Part shown: positions 35,972-44,441 of the stretch, in pieces
How positions within the stretch are numbered: the first letter of the stretch is position 1
Layout: each line of letters begins with the position of its first letter
DNA from: Prevotella jejuni
GTDB lineage: Bacteria > Bacteroidota > Bacteroidia > Bacteroidales > Bacteroidaceae
Direction of reading: 5' to 3'
Assembly (NCBI RefSeq): GCF_900187995.1
Contig: NZ_FZNZ01000007.1
Coordinates: 54,751-118,750 of the forward strand
DNA: 64,000 nucleotides
Program-made: the position numbers and the translations under genes
The notes under the pieces: generated by a model
Databases searched by the model: none
Told to the model about the DNA's origin: nothing
What the model saw: the letters and a program-made list of their open reading frames with translations, nothing else

Positions 35972-36868
35972 TTATCCTTCAGGAAGTTCGACCTCACCTT
36001 CGAAGGCAAAAGCCGCAGGTCCTGTCATGTAGATGTGGTTATCATCCTTCCATTCAATGGAGAGCGTACCGCCATCCATTTCTATTTCAACGGGTTTAGA
36101 ACGGTCGGCAATGTTGTTCTTTATAGCCGCAGTCGCTGTGGCACAAGCTCCTGTCCCGCATGCCATTGTGATTCCGCTGCCACGTTCCCATACTCGTGTA
36201 CGTAGATGATTGGCTCCTGTTAAGCATGCAAACTCAATATTGCAACGCTCAGGGAAAGCCGAGTCATGTTCTAACGCCTTGCCTATGACTGTTAAGTCGG
36301 TGTCAGTGATGAGCTGCTTTTTGTCGTCAATCTTGCTTTGATCAAGGAAGACAACGAAATGTGGATTACCCATACTTACGAAAGTGGGGTGTACATCGTT
36401 GCTTGTTTCTAAGGGAAGATGGTAAGGAACGAGGTTAGGAGAAGCCCCTTGGTATTGTTCCTTTACATCAAACTTAGGTTCAAGCATGTCGACTGTAACC
36501 GAGTCCACATGTTTTGTGTCAGCGCTGACATGTAGTTGTAGCACTTTAATCCCCGATAGCGTCTCAAGTCTAAGCTCTGTTTTCTCAGTGAGCTTTTTCT
36601 CGAAGAGATATTTCCCGATGCATCTGCTGGCATTGCCACACATCATTGCTTCGGAACCATCAGCATTGAAGATGCGCATTCTGTAGTCAGCATCTTTTAC
36701 AGTTGGCTTCCCTATCAAGACCAAACCATCGCTTCCAATACCCATGTGACGATTACTCCATGCGATAGAAGCAACGCTTGGGTGAGGTATATCATACTTC
36801 AATGTGTCAACATAAATGTAGTCATTACCTGCACCGTGCATCTTGGTAAACTTTATCTTCTGACCCAT
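35972..36868 (-). CDS. dapF: Diaminopimelate epimerase DapF
   Basis: Cofactor-independent epimerase that turns LL-DAP into meso-DAP for lysine and peptidoglycan. 298 residues. Start KMHGAGNDYIYVD (9-21) and both catalytic cysteines are present: MCGNASRC (Cys77) and ACGTGACAT (Cys237). The order dapF-dapL on one strand, with a promoter at 36920-36927 and a terminator after dapL, defines the operon. Confidence 0.97.
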   Translation of the reverse strand: MGQKIKFTKMHGAGNDYIYVDTLKYDIPHPSVASIAWSNRHMGIGSDGLVLIGKPTVKDADYRMRIFNADGSEAMMCGNASRCIGKYLFEKKLTEKTELRLETLSGIKVLQLHVSADTKHVDSVTVDMLEPKFDVKEQYQGASPNLVPYHLPLETSNDVHPTFVSMGNPHFVVFLDQSKIDDKKQLITDTDLTVIGKALEHDSAFPERCNIEFACLTGANHLRTRVWERGSGITMACGTGACATATAAIKNNIADRSKPVEIEMDGGTLSIEWKDDNHIYMTGPAAFAFEGEVELPEG

Positions 36869-36919
36869 TGTGTAATTTTCTTTACTCTCTTAGAAGGACG
36901 TTAATTTTATTATCGGGTG

Positions 36920-36927
36920 CAAATATA
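36920..36927 (-). promoter_or_regulatory. dapF -7 element (TATATTTG)
   Basis: TATATTTG on the minus strand, 52 bases before the dapF ATG. The gap 36928-37350 is A/T-rich with no visible gene. Confidence 0.5.
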
Positions 36928-37356
36928 CAATATTTTATTGAATTAATAGATAAATAATCGTATTTCTTATCAAGAATATATATTTTATTGATTATGTTGT
37001 TTGTTTTAGTCTACTTGTTAATTTATTACAAAAGTTTTTTTTCTTCTATGTTTGAAGTGTATGCTTATGACTGATAACTGACTTTCAAAGTTTTCTGTAT
37101 TTGTTCGTTTTTTGTCATATATAGTTATTAGTATCAAGGTTTTTTACCTTTCCTTCATTGATGTGCACTTTGTTCTTTCTTGTTGAAGTTTTTATTTTGG
37201 GGTACGTCTTGTATATAGGTGAAGTTTGATTTGAAGGAAACTTTTTATCTATTTTAAGCAATTATTATAGAGCGAAAGATACTTGTTTTTTATTTTACAA
37301 ATCTCTTATTTTGTTCATAAATGTTTCTTTGTGGCATACGTTGTTGTAACAGAAGA

Positions 37357-37393
37357 AAGGGAGCATACCCAAGTTAAATGAGTACACTCCCTT
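37357..37393 (-). terminator. Terminator behind the M13 peptidase gene
   Basis: Stem AAGGGAGCATAC / GTACACTCCCTT (plus 37357-37368 and 37382-37393, with G-U pairs), followed on the minus strand by TCTTCTGTT. Confidence 0.7.
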
Positions 37394-37492
37394 ATTTTGA
37401 TATTTTGAAGATGCTGCTTACCTTATATATATGATAATATGACTATCATTATAAATTCTCTTTTACGCATCTTCTTATTCGTTGTTTATCGT

Positions 37493-39526
37493 TTACCAAA
37501 TATGTGCACGACTCTGTTGTGGTACGAAGAGTTTGTCACCTTCTTTGATATTGAACGCATCATACCAGTTGTCAATCATTGGTAGGGCAGCATTCACACG
37601 GCTGATACTTGGTGAGTGAACATCAGAATTGACAATATATGCAACAAACTGAGGTGCTACGTTGCTTGCCCAGACACGTCCCCAAGCGAGGAAGAAACGC
37701 TGTGCAGGTGTGAAACCGTCCATATCGCTCAATGGTTTTGCCTTCATACTGTTTTCAAGTGCACGGAAGGCAATGTTCAAACCTCCGTTATCACCGATAT
37801 TCTCACCGAGTGTCTTCTCACCGTTTACATACAGACCAGGGATAACCTCCTGCTTGTTGAACCAGTCTACAAGAACCTTTGTACGAGCGTCATAGTTCTT
37901 CTTATCCTCTTCTGTCCACCAGTTCTTCATGTTACCATCTTTATCGAACTGACAACCTTGATCGTCAAATCCATGGCTCATCTCATGACCAATGACAGCA
38001 CCGATAGCACCATAATTAGCAGCATCATCCACTGTTGGGTCGAAGAATGGAGGCTGAAGAATAGCTGCAGGGAAGTTGATGCTGTTGGTTGTTGGGTCAT
38101 AGTAAGCATTAACCGTCTGTGGAGTCATGTGCCATTCCTTCTTATCAACAGGCTTACCCCAGCGTTTCGCAATACGATACTTCATAGCTGCTTCTTGTAC
38201 AGCTTTCACGTTTTCAATCAATGACTTATTATCGTCAATCACGAAAACGCTATCCATATTCTGCCATTTATCTGGGTATCCAATCTTAATGTCAAATGCC
38301 TGCAATTTCTCTAAGGCCTTCTTCTTTGTAGCAGCAGTCATCCATGTGTTCTCTTCAATACGCTGTGCGAAAGCGTCTTGGAGGTTCTTTACCAATGTAA
38401 TCATACGTTGCTTGCTGCTCTCAGGGAAATATTTCTGTACGTAGAGCTTACCTACAGCCTCACCCATGATACCCTGTACGAAGGCCAAAGCACGTTTCCA
38501 ACGTGGTTGCTGTTGCTGAACACCGTATGCCACCTTCTTATATTCGAAGTTGCGATCAGTGAAATTGTCTGATAGCATACCTGCAGAGCTTGAGATAACA
38601 GCCAATTCCATATAAGCTTTCAGTGCGTCTAATGGTGCTGTGGCAAGTATCTTCTCTACCTCATGGACAGGTTCTGGCTGTCCAACATCAACCTTTCCGC
38701 CGTTGTTTGGATAGCCTGACGCTTTAAGGAGGTAGTTCCAGTCAACACCAGGATAGCTCTTTACGAACTGATCCCACGTCATTGGGTGATAGTTAGCTTG
38801 TGGGTCACGTGACTTTACCTGGTCATAGCTAACCTTTGCTATCTGGTTTTCTATAGAGAAGGCAGCCTCCATCTTCTTCTTAGCAGTTGCAGCATCGTTG
38901 CCAGTCATCTTGAACATATCGTTGTTCATACTCTTGTAAGCAGCCAGCACAGCCTTCTGCTGTTCGTTAGGATGGGTGTAATATTCTGGGTCAAGACCAA
39001 TTCCACCTTGTGAAACACCAATGATATAGCGGTCAGAATTCATTGCATCGACTGTCATACCAAAGCCAACAGGGAAGGTGCCATAGCCTTTCACGTCAAG
39101 GTCGTACATCAGTTTGATGAGTTCCTTACGGTTCTTCGCAGCACGAATCTTTGCTAAGACGGGTTTGATAGGGGTATATCCCTCACGGTTACGACGTACG
39201 CTATCCATATAGAGATTGTAGATTGATGCAATCTTCTGTGCTACAGTGCCCTTTGTCTGTGGCTTCTTCGCATAATCCTCAACCATCTCACGGATGCGTT
39301 TCTTGTTTAGTTCTTCCAAATCAACAAAGGCACCGTTCATTGGATGCTCCTTGTCAAGAGGATGACTCTTCAACCAGTTACCTGCAGCATACTCATAGAA
39401 ATTCTCACCGGGCTTCACGTTAAAGTCCATGTTGTTGCGGTCTACGCCCGACTTTAAGCCCTGTGCCATAGCTGATGTAGCTATGAATGAGGCTGCAAAT
39501 AATAAAATTTTTGCTTTCATGTGCAT
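37493..39526 (-). CDS. pepO: M13-family zinc endopeptidase (PepO/neprilysin-like)
   Basis: Secreted or periplasmic zinc metallopeptidase. 677 residues, the normal M13 length. N-terminal signal peptide (ILLFAASFIATSAMA, cleavage ~21). The peptidase_M13_N domain starts DFNVKPGENFYEYAAGNWL (~34-52). Zinc site HEMSH (514-518) in AVIGHEMSHGFD, third ligand Glu in GENIGDN (Glu575), and NAYYDPTTNSINFPAAILQPPFF (split: NAYYDPTTNSIN, FPAAILQPPFF, ~473-495). It ends with a Trp two residues after a CRxW-like region is replaced by ARIW-type sequence (SRAHIW). A single gene with promoter at 39631-39638. Confidence 0.96.
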   Translation of the reverse strand: MHMKAKILLFAASFIATSAMAQGLKSGVDRNNMDFNVKPGENFYEYAAGNWLKSHPLDKEHPMNGAFVDLEELNKKRIREMVEDYAKKPQTKGTVAQKIASIYNLYMDSVRRNREGYTPIKPVLAKIRAAKNRKELIKLMYDLDVKGYGTFPVGFGMTVDAMNSDRYIIGVSQGGIGLDPEYYTHPNEQQKAVLAAYKSMNNDMFKMTGNDAATAKKKMEAAFSIENQIAKVSYDQVKSRDPQANYHPMTWDQFVKSYPGVDWNYLLKASGYPNNGGKVDVGQPEPVHEVEKILATAPLDALKAYMELAVISSSAGMLSDNFTDRNFEYKKVAYGVQQQQPRWKRALAFVQGIMGEAVGKLYVQKYFPESSKQRMITLVKNLQDAFAQRIEENTWMTAATKKKALEKLQAFDIKIGYPDKWQNMDSVFVIDDNKSLIENVKAVQEAAMKYRIAKRWGKPVDKKEWHMTPQTVNAYYDPTTNSINFPAAILQPPFFDPTVDDAANYGAIGAVIGHEMSHGFDDQGCQFDKDGNMKNWWTEEDKKNYDARTKVLVDWFNKQEVIPGLYVNGEKTLGENIGDNGGLNIAFRALENSMKAKPLSDMDGFTPAQRFFLAWGRVWASNVAPQFVAYIVNSDVHSPSISRVNAALPMIDNWYDAFNIKEGDKLFVPQQSRAHIW

Positions 39527-39630
39527 ATTGTTTTATGTGTTAAATATATACTTTTCTTCCATTTAATGTTACTTCTTCTCACCTTAAAGGTGCTATTAAG
39601 ATGTTACTTGTCTTAGATATTATCTTATTA

Positions 39631-39638
39631 CAAAGGTA
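39631..39638 (-). promoter_or_regulatory. -7 element for the M13 gene (TACCTTTG)
   Basis: TACCTTTG on the minus strand, ~105 bases before the ATG, giving a leader of about 100 nt. Confidence 0.55.
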
Positions 39639-39919
39639 AATAAAAAAGACCAATGTTATCCTATTAGTCGTATTTTTTACTGAAGAACTACATTAGCCGT
39701 GTGTTTTTTGTATTCTTTTAACATGCCTTAGCGGTGTTTTTCTATGTCTTTCAATTTCTAAAAGAACGGCTTTATGTGTTGTGACTATCTGCTAAAGAAG
39801 ATGATATTCTCTTGTATGTGAAACATTTTTAACCGCATATAGGTTAGTAAGTTTGGGTAGTATGACTTGTTACTATTCGTAATTTGAATCCATATCGGTA
39901 AGCTTTTGTAATGTGTTTA

Positions 39920-40005
39920 GTACTCCGCACCAATGGTGCGGACGCCAAACACCATTGGTGCGAACCATCAGCACGACATGTGCGGAGTACTCGCACATGG
40001 GTTGA
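39920..40005. repeat. Repeat family E, copy 2
   Basis: Contains CGCACCAATGGTGCGGACGCC, split as CGCACCAATGGTGCG plus GACGCC, then ACACCATTGGTGCGAACC and CAGCACGACATGTGCGGAG. Compare 11978-12058. The rest of the gap 39639-40130 shows nothing else. Confidence 0.6.
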
Positions 40006-40137
40006 AGTTGGGAAGAAAGGAGCATCAAGCACATTATAATGATGATAATAAGAGGTTAATAACTAATCAATATATGGGAAAGACTCACCAGAGTGCAGTA
40101 CTCATAAGCATTCTTTTATGCTATGCATTATTTCAAT

Positions 40138-40254
40138 TGCACTACGGATAGTGCAGGAATCGTTGTGATATGCACTGTAGATAGTGCATTGTTTAACACA
40201 AATTGCACTGCTTGTAGTGCAATTTATTGCTGATTTTGCACTATGGTCAGTGCA
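40138..40254 (+). promoter_or_regulatory. Array of four TGCACT-N6-AGTGCA palindromes, 33-bp period
   Basis: Four 18-bp palindromes at 40138-40155, 40171-40188, 40204-40221 and 40237-40254. Half-sites are identical in all four; the inner six bases differ (ACGGAT, GTAGAT, GCTTGT, ATGGTC) and so do the 15-base spacers. The start-to-start distance is exactly 33 in each case, near three helical turns. The last palindrome covers the -33 region of the promoter at 40262-40269. Confidence 0.9.
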
Positions 40255-40261
40255 TTTTTCG

Positions 40262-40269
40262 TATCTTTG
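40262..40269 (+). promoter_or_regulatory. -7 element for the AAA ATPase gene (TATCTTTG)
   Basis: TATCTTTG, 17 bases before the ATG at 40287. It lies right behind the fourth palindrome and rules out the upstream start at 40227. Confidence 0.75.
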
Positions 40270-40286
40270 TAGCAAAAAGAAGAGCT

Positions 40287-41462
40287 ATGGATATTAGTTT
40301 AATACAATTTATGCGGGAAAGAATAGAGTACACCTCTACCACTTTTCATCGTTATCTATATAATCGTTTAGACTGGGGAAGACAGATGTTAGGGCTGGTT
40401 GGTCCACGTGGTGTCGGTAAGACAACGATGTTTCTACAATATATAAAGGAGCATCAGTCAGAGCAGAATATGCTTTATGTTTCAGCTGATTATGTCTATT
40501 TTTCATCTCACACACTTGTTGATTTAGCAGATGAATTCTGTAGAGAAGGAGGAGAATATCTCTTTATTGATGAGATTCATAAGTATTCAGGTTGGGCACA
40601 AGAACTAAAGCAAATATATGATACCCATGTTGATTTGAAAGTTGCTTTTACTGGTTCGTCGGTTCTTGATATAATACAAGGAGAGGCAGACCTTAGCCGT
40701 CGCGCTCCTGTTTATCATTTACAAGGGCTTTCTTTCAGAGAGTATCTGGAGATGTTTAAGGGTATTGTTGTCCCAACTTATAGTTTAGAAGATATCCTTC
40801 AACATCGTGTGGAACTCCCCAAAGGAGTGGAACATCCACTACCTTTGTTTAAAGAGTATTTGCGTCATGGGTATTATCCATTTGGAGATGACGTTGAGTT
40901 TATAATGTTATTAAACCAAAGTGTCAATCTTACGATGGAGGTTGATATACCACAGTTTGCAAATATGACGCTTTCAACAAGTCGTAAGCTAAAGAAATTG
41001 CTTGCTATAATTTCACGTAGTGTACCTTTTAAGCCTGTCATGGATTCTTTGGCAACAATGGTGGGAGTGAGCAGGAATGTACTTCCTGATTACTTCTTGT
41101 ATATGGAGAAGGCTGGGATTATTAGTCAATTACGAGATGCTACTGGTGGCATAAGAGGATTAGGTAAGGTGGATAAGGTTTATCTCGATAATCCTAATTT
41201 AGCTTATATCTTAGCAGGTAGTGAAGCTAATATTGGGAATATAAGAGAGACCTTCTTCTATAATCAGTTGAGAGTACATAATGATATTATAGTTTCTCGT
41301 ATCTCAGACTTTGAGATTAATGGTGTAACCTTTGAAGTCGGAGGAAAGAGTAAGGGGCAGAAACAGATCGCTGAAGCTAAGAAGGGATATGTAGTAAAAG
41401 ATGATATCGAGATTGGTACAGGTAATATCATACCTCTTTGGATGTTTGGATTGAATTATTAA
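40287..41462 (+). CDS. AAA_14/DUF4143-type ATPase
   Basis: 391 residues from the ATG at 40287; the open frame runs back to 40227 but that start is upstream of the -7 element. Walker A GPRGVGKTT (39-47), Walker B YLFIDEIHKY (91-100) and the sensor FTGSS (~125-129). A helical middle is followed by a C-terminal region ending FEVGGKSKGQ and a terminal IIPLWMFGL. Family members are common in host-associated Bacteroidota and their function is unsettled; ties to toxin-antitoxin-like or nuclease roles have been suggested only by fold. No partner gene is adjacent. The palindrome array ahead of it implies tight regulation. Confidence 0.88.
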   Translation: MDISLIQFMRERIEYTSTTFHRYLYNRLDWGRQMLGLVGPRGVGKTTMFLQYIKEHQSEQNMLYVSADYVYFSSHTLVDLADEFCREGGEYLFIDEIHKYSGWAQELKQIYDTHVDLKVAFTGSSVLDIIQGEADLSRRAPVYHLQGLSFREYLEMFKGIVVPTYSLEDILQHRVELPKGVEHPLPLFKEYLRHGYYPFGDDVEFIMLLNQSVNLTMEVDIPQFANMTLSTSRKLKKLLAIISRSVPFKPVMDSLATMVGVSRNVLPDYFLYMEKAGIISQLRDATGGIRGLGKVDKVYLDNPNLAYILAGSEANIGNIRETFFYNQLRVHNDIIVSRISDFEINGVTFEVGGKSKGQKQIAEAKKGYVVKDDIEIGTGNIIPLWMFGLNY

Positions 41463-41520
41463 GAAGTGTACCTCTCCTAATATAATAGGTAAGAAACACG
41501 AATACTATACCAAAGCAATC

Positions 41521-41566
41521 GCCCTCATCAGTCCAAGATAGAAATGAAGTTTGGACAGATGAGGGC
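41521..41566. terminator. Bidirectional terminator between AAA ATPase and DUF2339 genes
   Basis: Stem GCCCTCATCAGTCCAA (41521-41536) with TTGGACAGATGAGGGC (41551-41566), one mismatch, between convergent genes; T-rich on the right, A-rich on the left. Confidence 0.8.
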
Positions 41567-41599
41567 AATTGTTGTTATGTTAATGTCTGATGTTGAGGC

Positions 41600-44173
41600 T
41601 TACTCCTGTGTTTTTTCATCCTCATTAAAGAGTGCATCTTTAAGCTTCTGATAGAGGAATGAGAGGATAAGGAGAATAGCTCCAAGGCTGATGAAGACTA
41701 TTATCTTACCGAGAGCAGGCATTGCCCATACGTCATTGAGGACGAGCTTACCAATGATAATTGCAAACTCACCCAGGCTGACAATTCTTATCTCCTTACT
41801 ATGATAGCGCATACCGATACACATTAAGATGAAGGCTGCAACACCTAATGACAGTGAGAAGGCTGTGCTAAAGCCAGTCTCGCCAAATGTGACGAGCAAG
41901 AGTCTTGTCGTTGTGAGCCATACCAGCGTTGAGATGATAGCGTACTCAGTGTATAGGTTTCCTCTTTTTGATGTTGCCAATAGCACTCCACGCATACTAT
42001 AAATCATATAAGCAATCGTTACGAGTGTTATCAACCATCTGTAAGTTAGTTGGTCTGGCACTGCAGAGTTCCATACAGCTATCGCAAAGATAATTCCTGT
42101 GATATAGATACTTATTTCGTAGGCAACAGGATATTTACTTATCTCAAATCGTTTACGCAGGATGAGTGCACCTACTAAGATTAGTACATTCGCTGTGAGT
42201 AAGGACGCATAGTCGGACGCTGGGTATGCAAGGTGCAGGTGGAAATCATCCCAGAAGGCAAGGTATAAGATACTAAATCCTAACGCCCATGCTATCACAT
42301 TACAAGGAGTATAGCTGAGAATACGATTGTTTTCCTTAAATAACTCTTTATTGCATTGTAGGATGATGGCTGTCACAAAGAAGGCGACACTTACGAACAT
42401 GGTCACAAAGAAACTTCCATTGAAGAACAAACTACGACCAGCATCGTGTATAAACACATCACTCTCTCTATAGCATGCCAATACAACGAGTGTTAAGAAC
42501 AAAAGTATTGTTGCACCCCATTCGTATAATAGGTTCTTTTCTTTGGTGAAGAGCCACAGAAGAAGTACCGCCTCAGCTGCCCATACCATGGCTATGTTAG
42601 CTGTACTGAAATAGAGTGGGATGGCGATAGACGCAAATGTAATGCCAAGTCCTAACATTAAATTGCGCAGCGTGTCCTGTCCTTCGACGCGGAAGCGTAC
42701 GTACAGATAGATGGCAAGGTTGACTGCAGCAATGAAGAAAGCCAAGTAAGCCGTAGCATCGTTGGTAGATTCATATTGTTGTAGGATGTAGTTGCCATAG
42801 AGCAAATAGAGGAAGCTGTTAATCGTAACGATAGATAACAATCCTGTCCTTGTTTTTCCTTCACACTGTGTACGCAGGATATAAACCACGGGCAGCAAGA
42901 AGATGAAATAGAATAATGTAGCAAAAGCAAATAGAGTAGGGTAGATAGTGTTTGTCTCATTGCTTGAGATGTATGTTATCGCTTGAGTTCCCCATAAAAT
43001 ACAATAGGTGAAACAGAAGGATATGATAGGTAGTATTGCCCATCGTTTATACATTGTAAGACAGAACATACCCACGTTCAGAATACTAATATAGATCTGT
43101 AAGGAGATAATACTACTTGCGTTTGTGCTGATAATGAATGGTGCTATAAATCCTCCTACGAGTGCCGTAACTGCCAACTCAACCCTATCATATAGTATGG
43201 AGACGGCTGACATGAATAATGTTGTCGCACATAAGATAACGAAGGCGGTCGTATGAGAGAACAGAGCATAGTAGTGGAAGGCGATTGCCGTGATAAGATA
43301 GAATATACCAAAGGCACCACCTGCCAACAAAGAACTAAATGCGTGATAGCGTTTATGCAGTCTTTCTGCCAGTACTAACATACCTATTCCAACGGCATAA
43401 CCCATCAGCGTACGTGCTGTCTCGTTAATCCAGTTCTGGTCGATGGCGTATTTAACGAAGAAGCCAATACCAATGATAAAGATGAGAATACCTATCTTAC
43501 CGAAGAGGTTCTCACCGATATATTTCTCAAAGTTGCTTTCTCTTATGGTATATTCTTCAGTTTGTGGTTCTTCTTCAAGCATAGAAGACTCCTCTTCACG
43601 TATCGAAGACTTTTCTTCCATGGCCATGGCTGGTTCTTTCTTCGGCTCTTCTACTGGCTCTTCAGTAGTTTCTGGTTTTTCTTCTGTAGTTTCAGAGGCT
43701 TCTTCTTTCGTGTCTTTGACAGGGATTTCCACAGTAGAAGGTCTTACATTCTCATTGTTTACAACAGGAACTTCCACGGTCTCTGGTGTCTCCTGTTCCT
43801 CTAATTGCTCACTATCATGTGTGATTACTGGTTCTTCCGTCTTTTCCTTGGTCTCTATTTCATTCTTTATCTCTTCCTCCCACCAGTTCGTGTTTTGAAC
43901 AATAGTAGGTCTTGTCTCTTCCTTCGGAGCTTCTTCAGGCTGCTCCTTTGGCTGTGTATCGATTTCTTCTTGCTTTGTCTCTATTGGAGTATTAGGTTTG
44001 CTCTCCTTTTCACGCTGCATCTTTTCCATTATGGATTTCAGTGTGGAGATTTCAAAACTGATGCTGTTAAGTGTGTAATTTATGTCATTTATCTTAGACA
44101 TAAGTACAAAAAACAGCAGAAAAGGGGCTGCTAATAAAGCGAGACCAAGAAAGACTAAAAATACTTCATCCAT
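41600..44173 (-). CDS. DUF2339 polytopic membrane protein
   Basis: 857 residues. One N-terminal membrane segment (~3-25), a coiled-coil/linker part, then a 120-residue Glu/Pro/Thr-rich disordered region (EETTEEKPETTEEPVEEP is typical, ~155-190), and from ~215 on more than twenty hydrophobic segments. The first of these, GKIGILIFIIGIGFFVKYAID (split: GKIGILIFIIG, IGFFVKYAID), is the diagnostic start of DUF2339. The family is widespread and unassigned; a transport or envelope role is only inference. It is alone between a bidirectional terminator and the divergent operon at 44442. Confidence 0.9.
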   Translation of the reverse strand: MDEVFLVFLGLALLAAPFLLFFVLMSKINDINYTLNSISFEISTLKSIMEKMQREKESKPNTPIETKQEEIDTQPKEQPEEAPKEETRPTIVQNTNWWEEEIKNEIETKEKTEEPVITHDSEQLEEQETPETVEVPVVNNENVRPSTVEIPVKDTKEEASETTEEKPETTEEPVEEPKKEPAMAMEEKSSIREEESSMLEEEPQTEEYTIRESNFEKYIGENLFGKIGILIFIIGIGFFVKYAIDQNWINETARTLMGYAVGIGMLVLAERLHKRYHAFSSLLAGGAFGIFYLITAIAFHYYALFSHTTAFVILCATTLFMSAVSILYDRVELAVTALVGGFIAPFIISTNASSIISLQIYISILNVGMFCLTMYKRWAILPIISFCFTYCILWGTQAITYISSNETNTIYPTLFAFATLFYFIFLLPVVYILRTQCEGKTRTGLLSIVTINSFLYLLYGNYILQQYESTNDATAYLAFFIAAVNLAIYLYVRFRVEGQDTLRNLMLGLGITFASIAIPLYFSTANIAMVWAAEAVLLLWLFTKEKNLLYEWGATILLFLTLVVLACYRESDVFIHDAGRSLFFNGSFFVTMFVSVAFFVTAIILQCNKELFKENNRILSYTPCNVIAWALGFSILYLAFWDDFHLHLAYPASDYASLLTANVLILVGALILRKRFEISKYPVAYEISIYITGIIFAIAVWNSAVPDQLTYRWLITLVTIAYMIYSMRGVLLATSKRGNLYTEYAIISTLVWLTTTRLLLVTFGETGFSTAFSLSLGVAAFILMCIGMRYHSKEIRIVSLGEFAIIIGKLVLNDVWAMPALGKIIVFISLGAILLILSFLYQKLKDALFNEDEKTQE

Positions 44174-44412
44174 GATTTTGTGAGTTTATTTAGGCGGTAA
44201 AGTTAATGATTACGTGTGAAATAAAAAAATAATTACTCCTAATAAATCTTATTGCCATGTTTTTTTACCTCTTAACATACTGTTTATTCTCGTATATAAG
44301 TCTAATGATAAGGAGGAAGAGTTTATCATATATTATAAGGTGAAAAAGCTGTTATGCTATGAGAACAATGTTAAATACGCAAGTAAAAGTTGACTACTCC
44401 TAAAAATAATGT

Positions 44413-44420
44413 TAACTTTG
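44413..44420 (+). promoter_or_regulatory. Promoter of the 44.4-50.5 kb operon (-7 TAACTTTG)
   Basis: TAACTTTG, with TTG 20 bases upstream (44390-44392). The segment AATGTTAACTTTGCAAGTAAA is preceded by a near copy, AATGTTAAATACGCAAGTAAA, about 40 bases upstream, in which the -7 box is destroyed. Confidence 0.65.
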
Positions 44421-44441
44421 CAAGTAAATATAGTTGAGAGA

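Noticed and set aside
40138..40254. CRISPR array
   Set aside because: The regular 33-bp period recalls one, but the repeat is an 18-bp palindrome with a variable core and 15-base spacers, and no cas gene is near.
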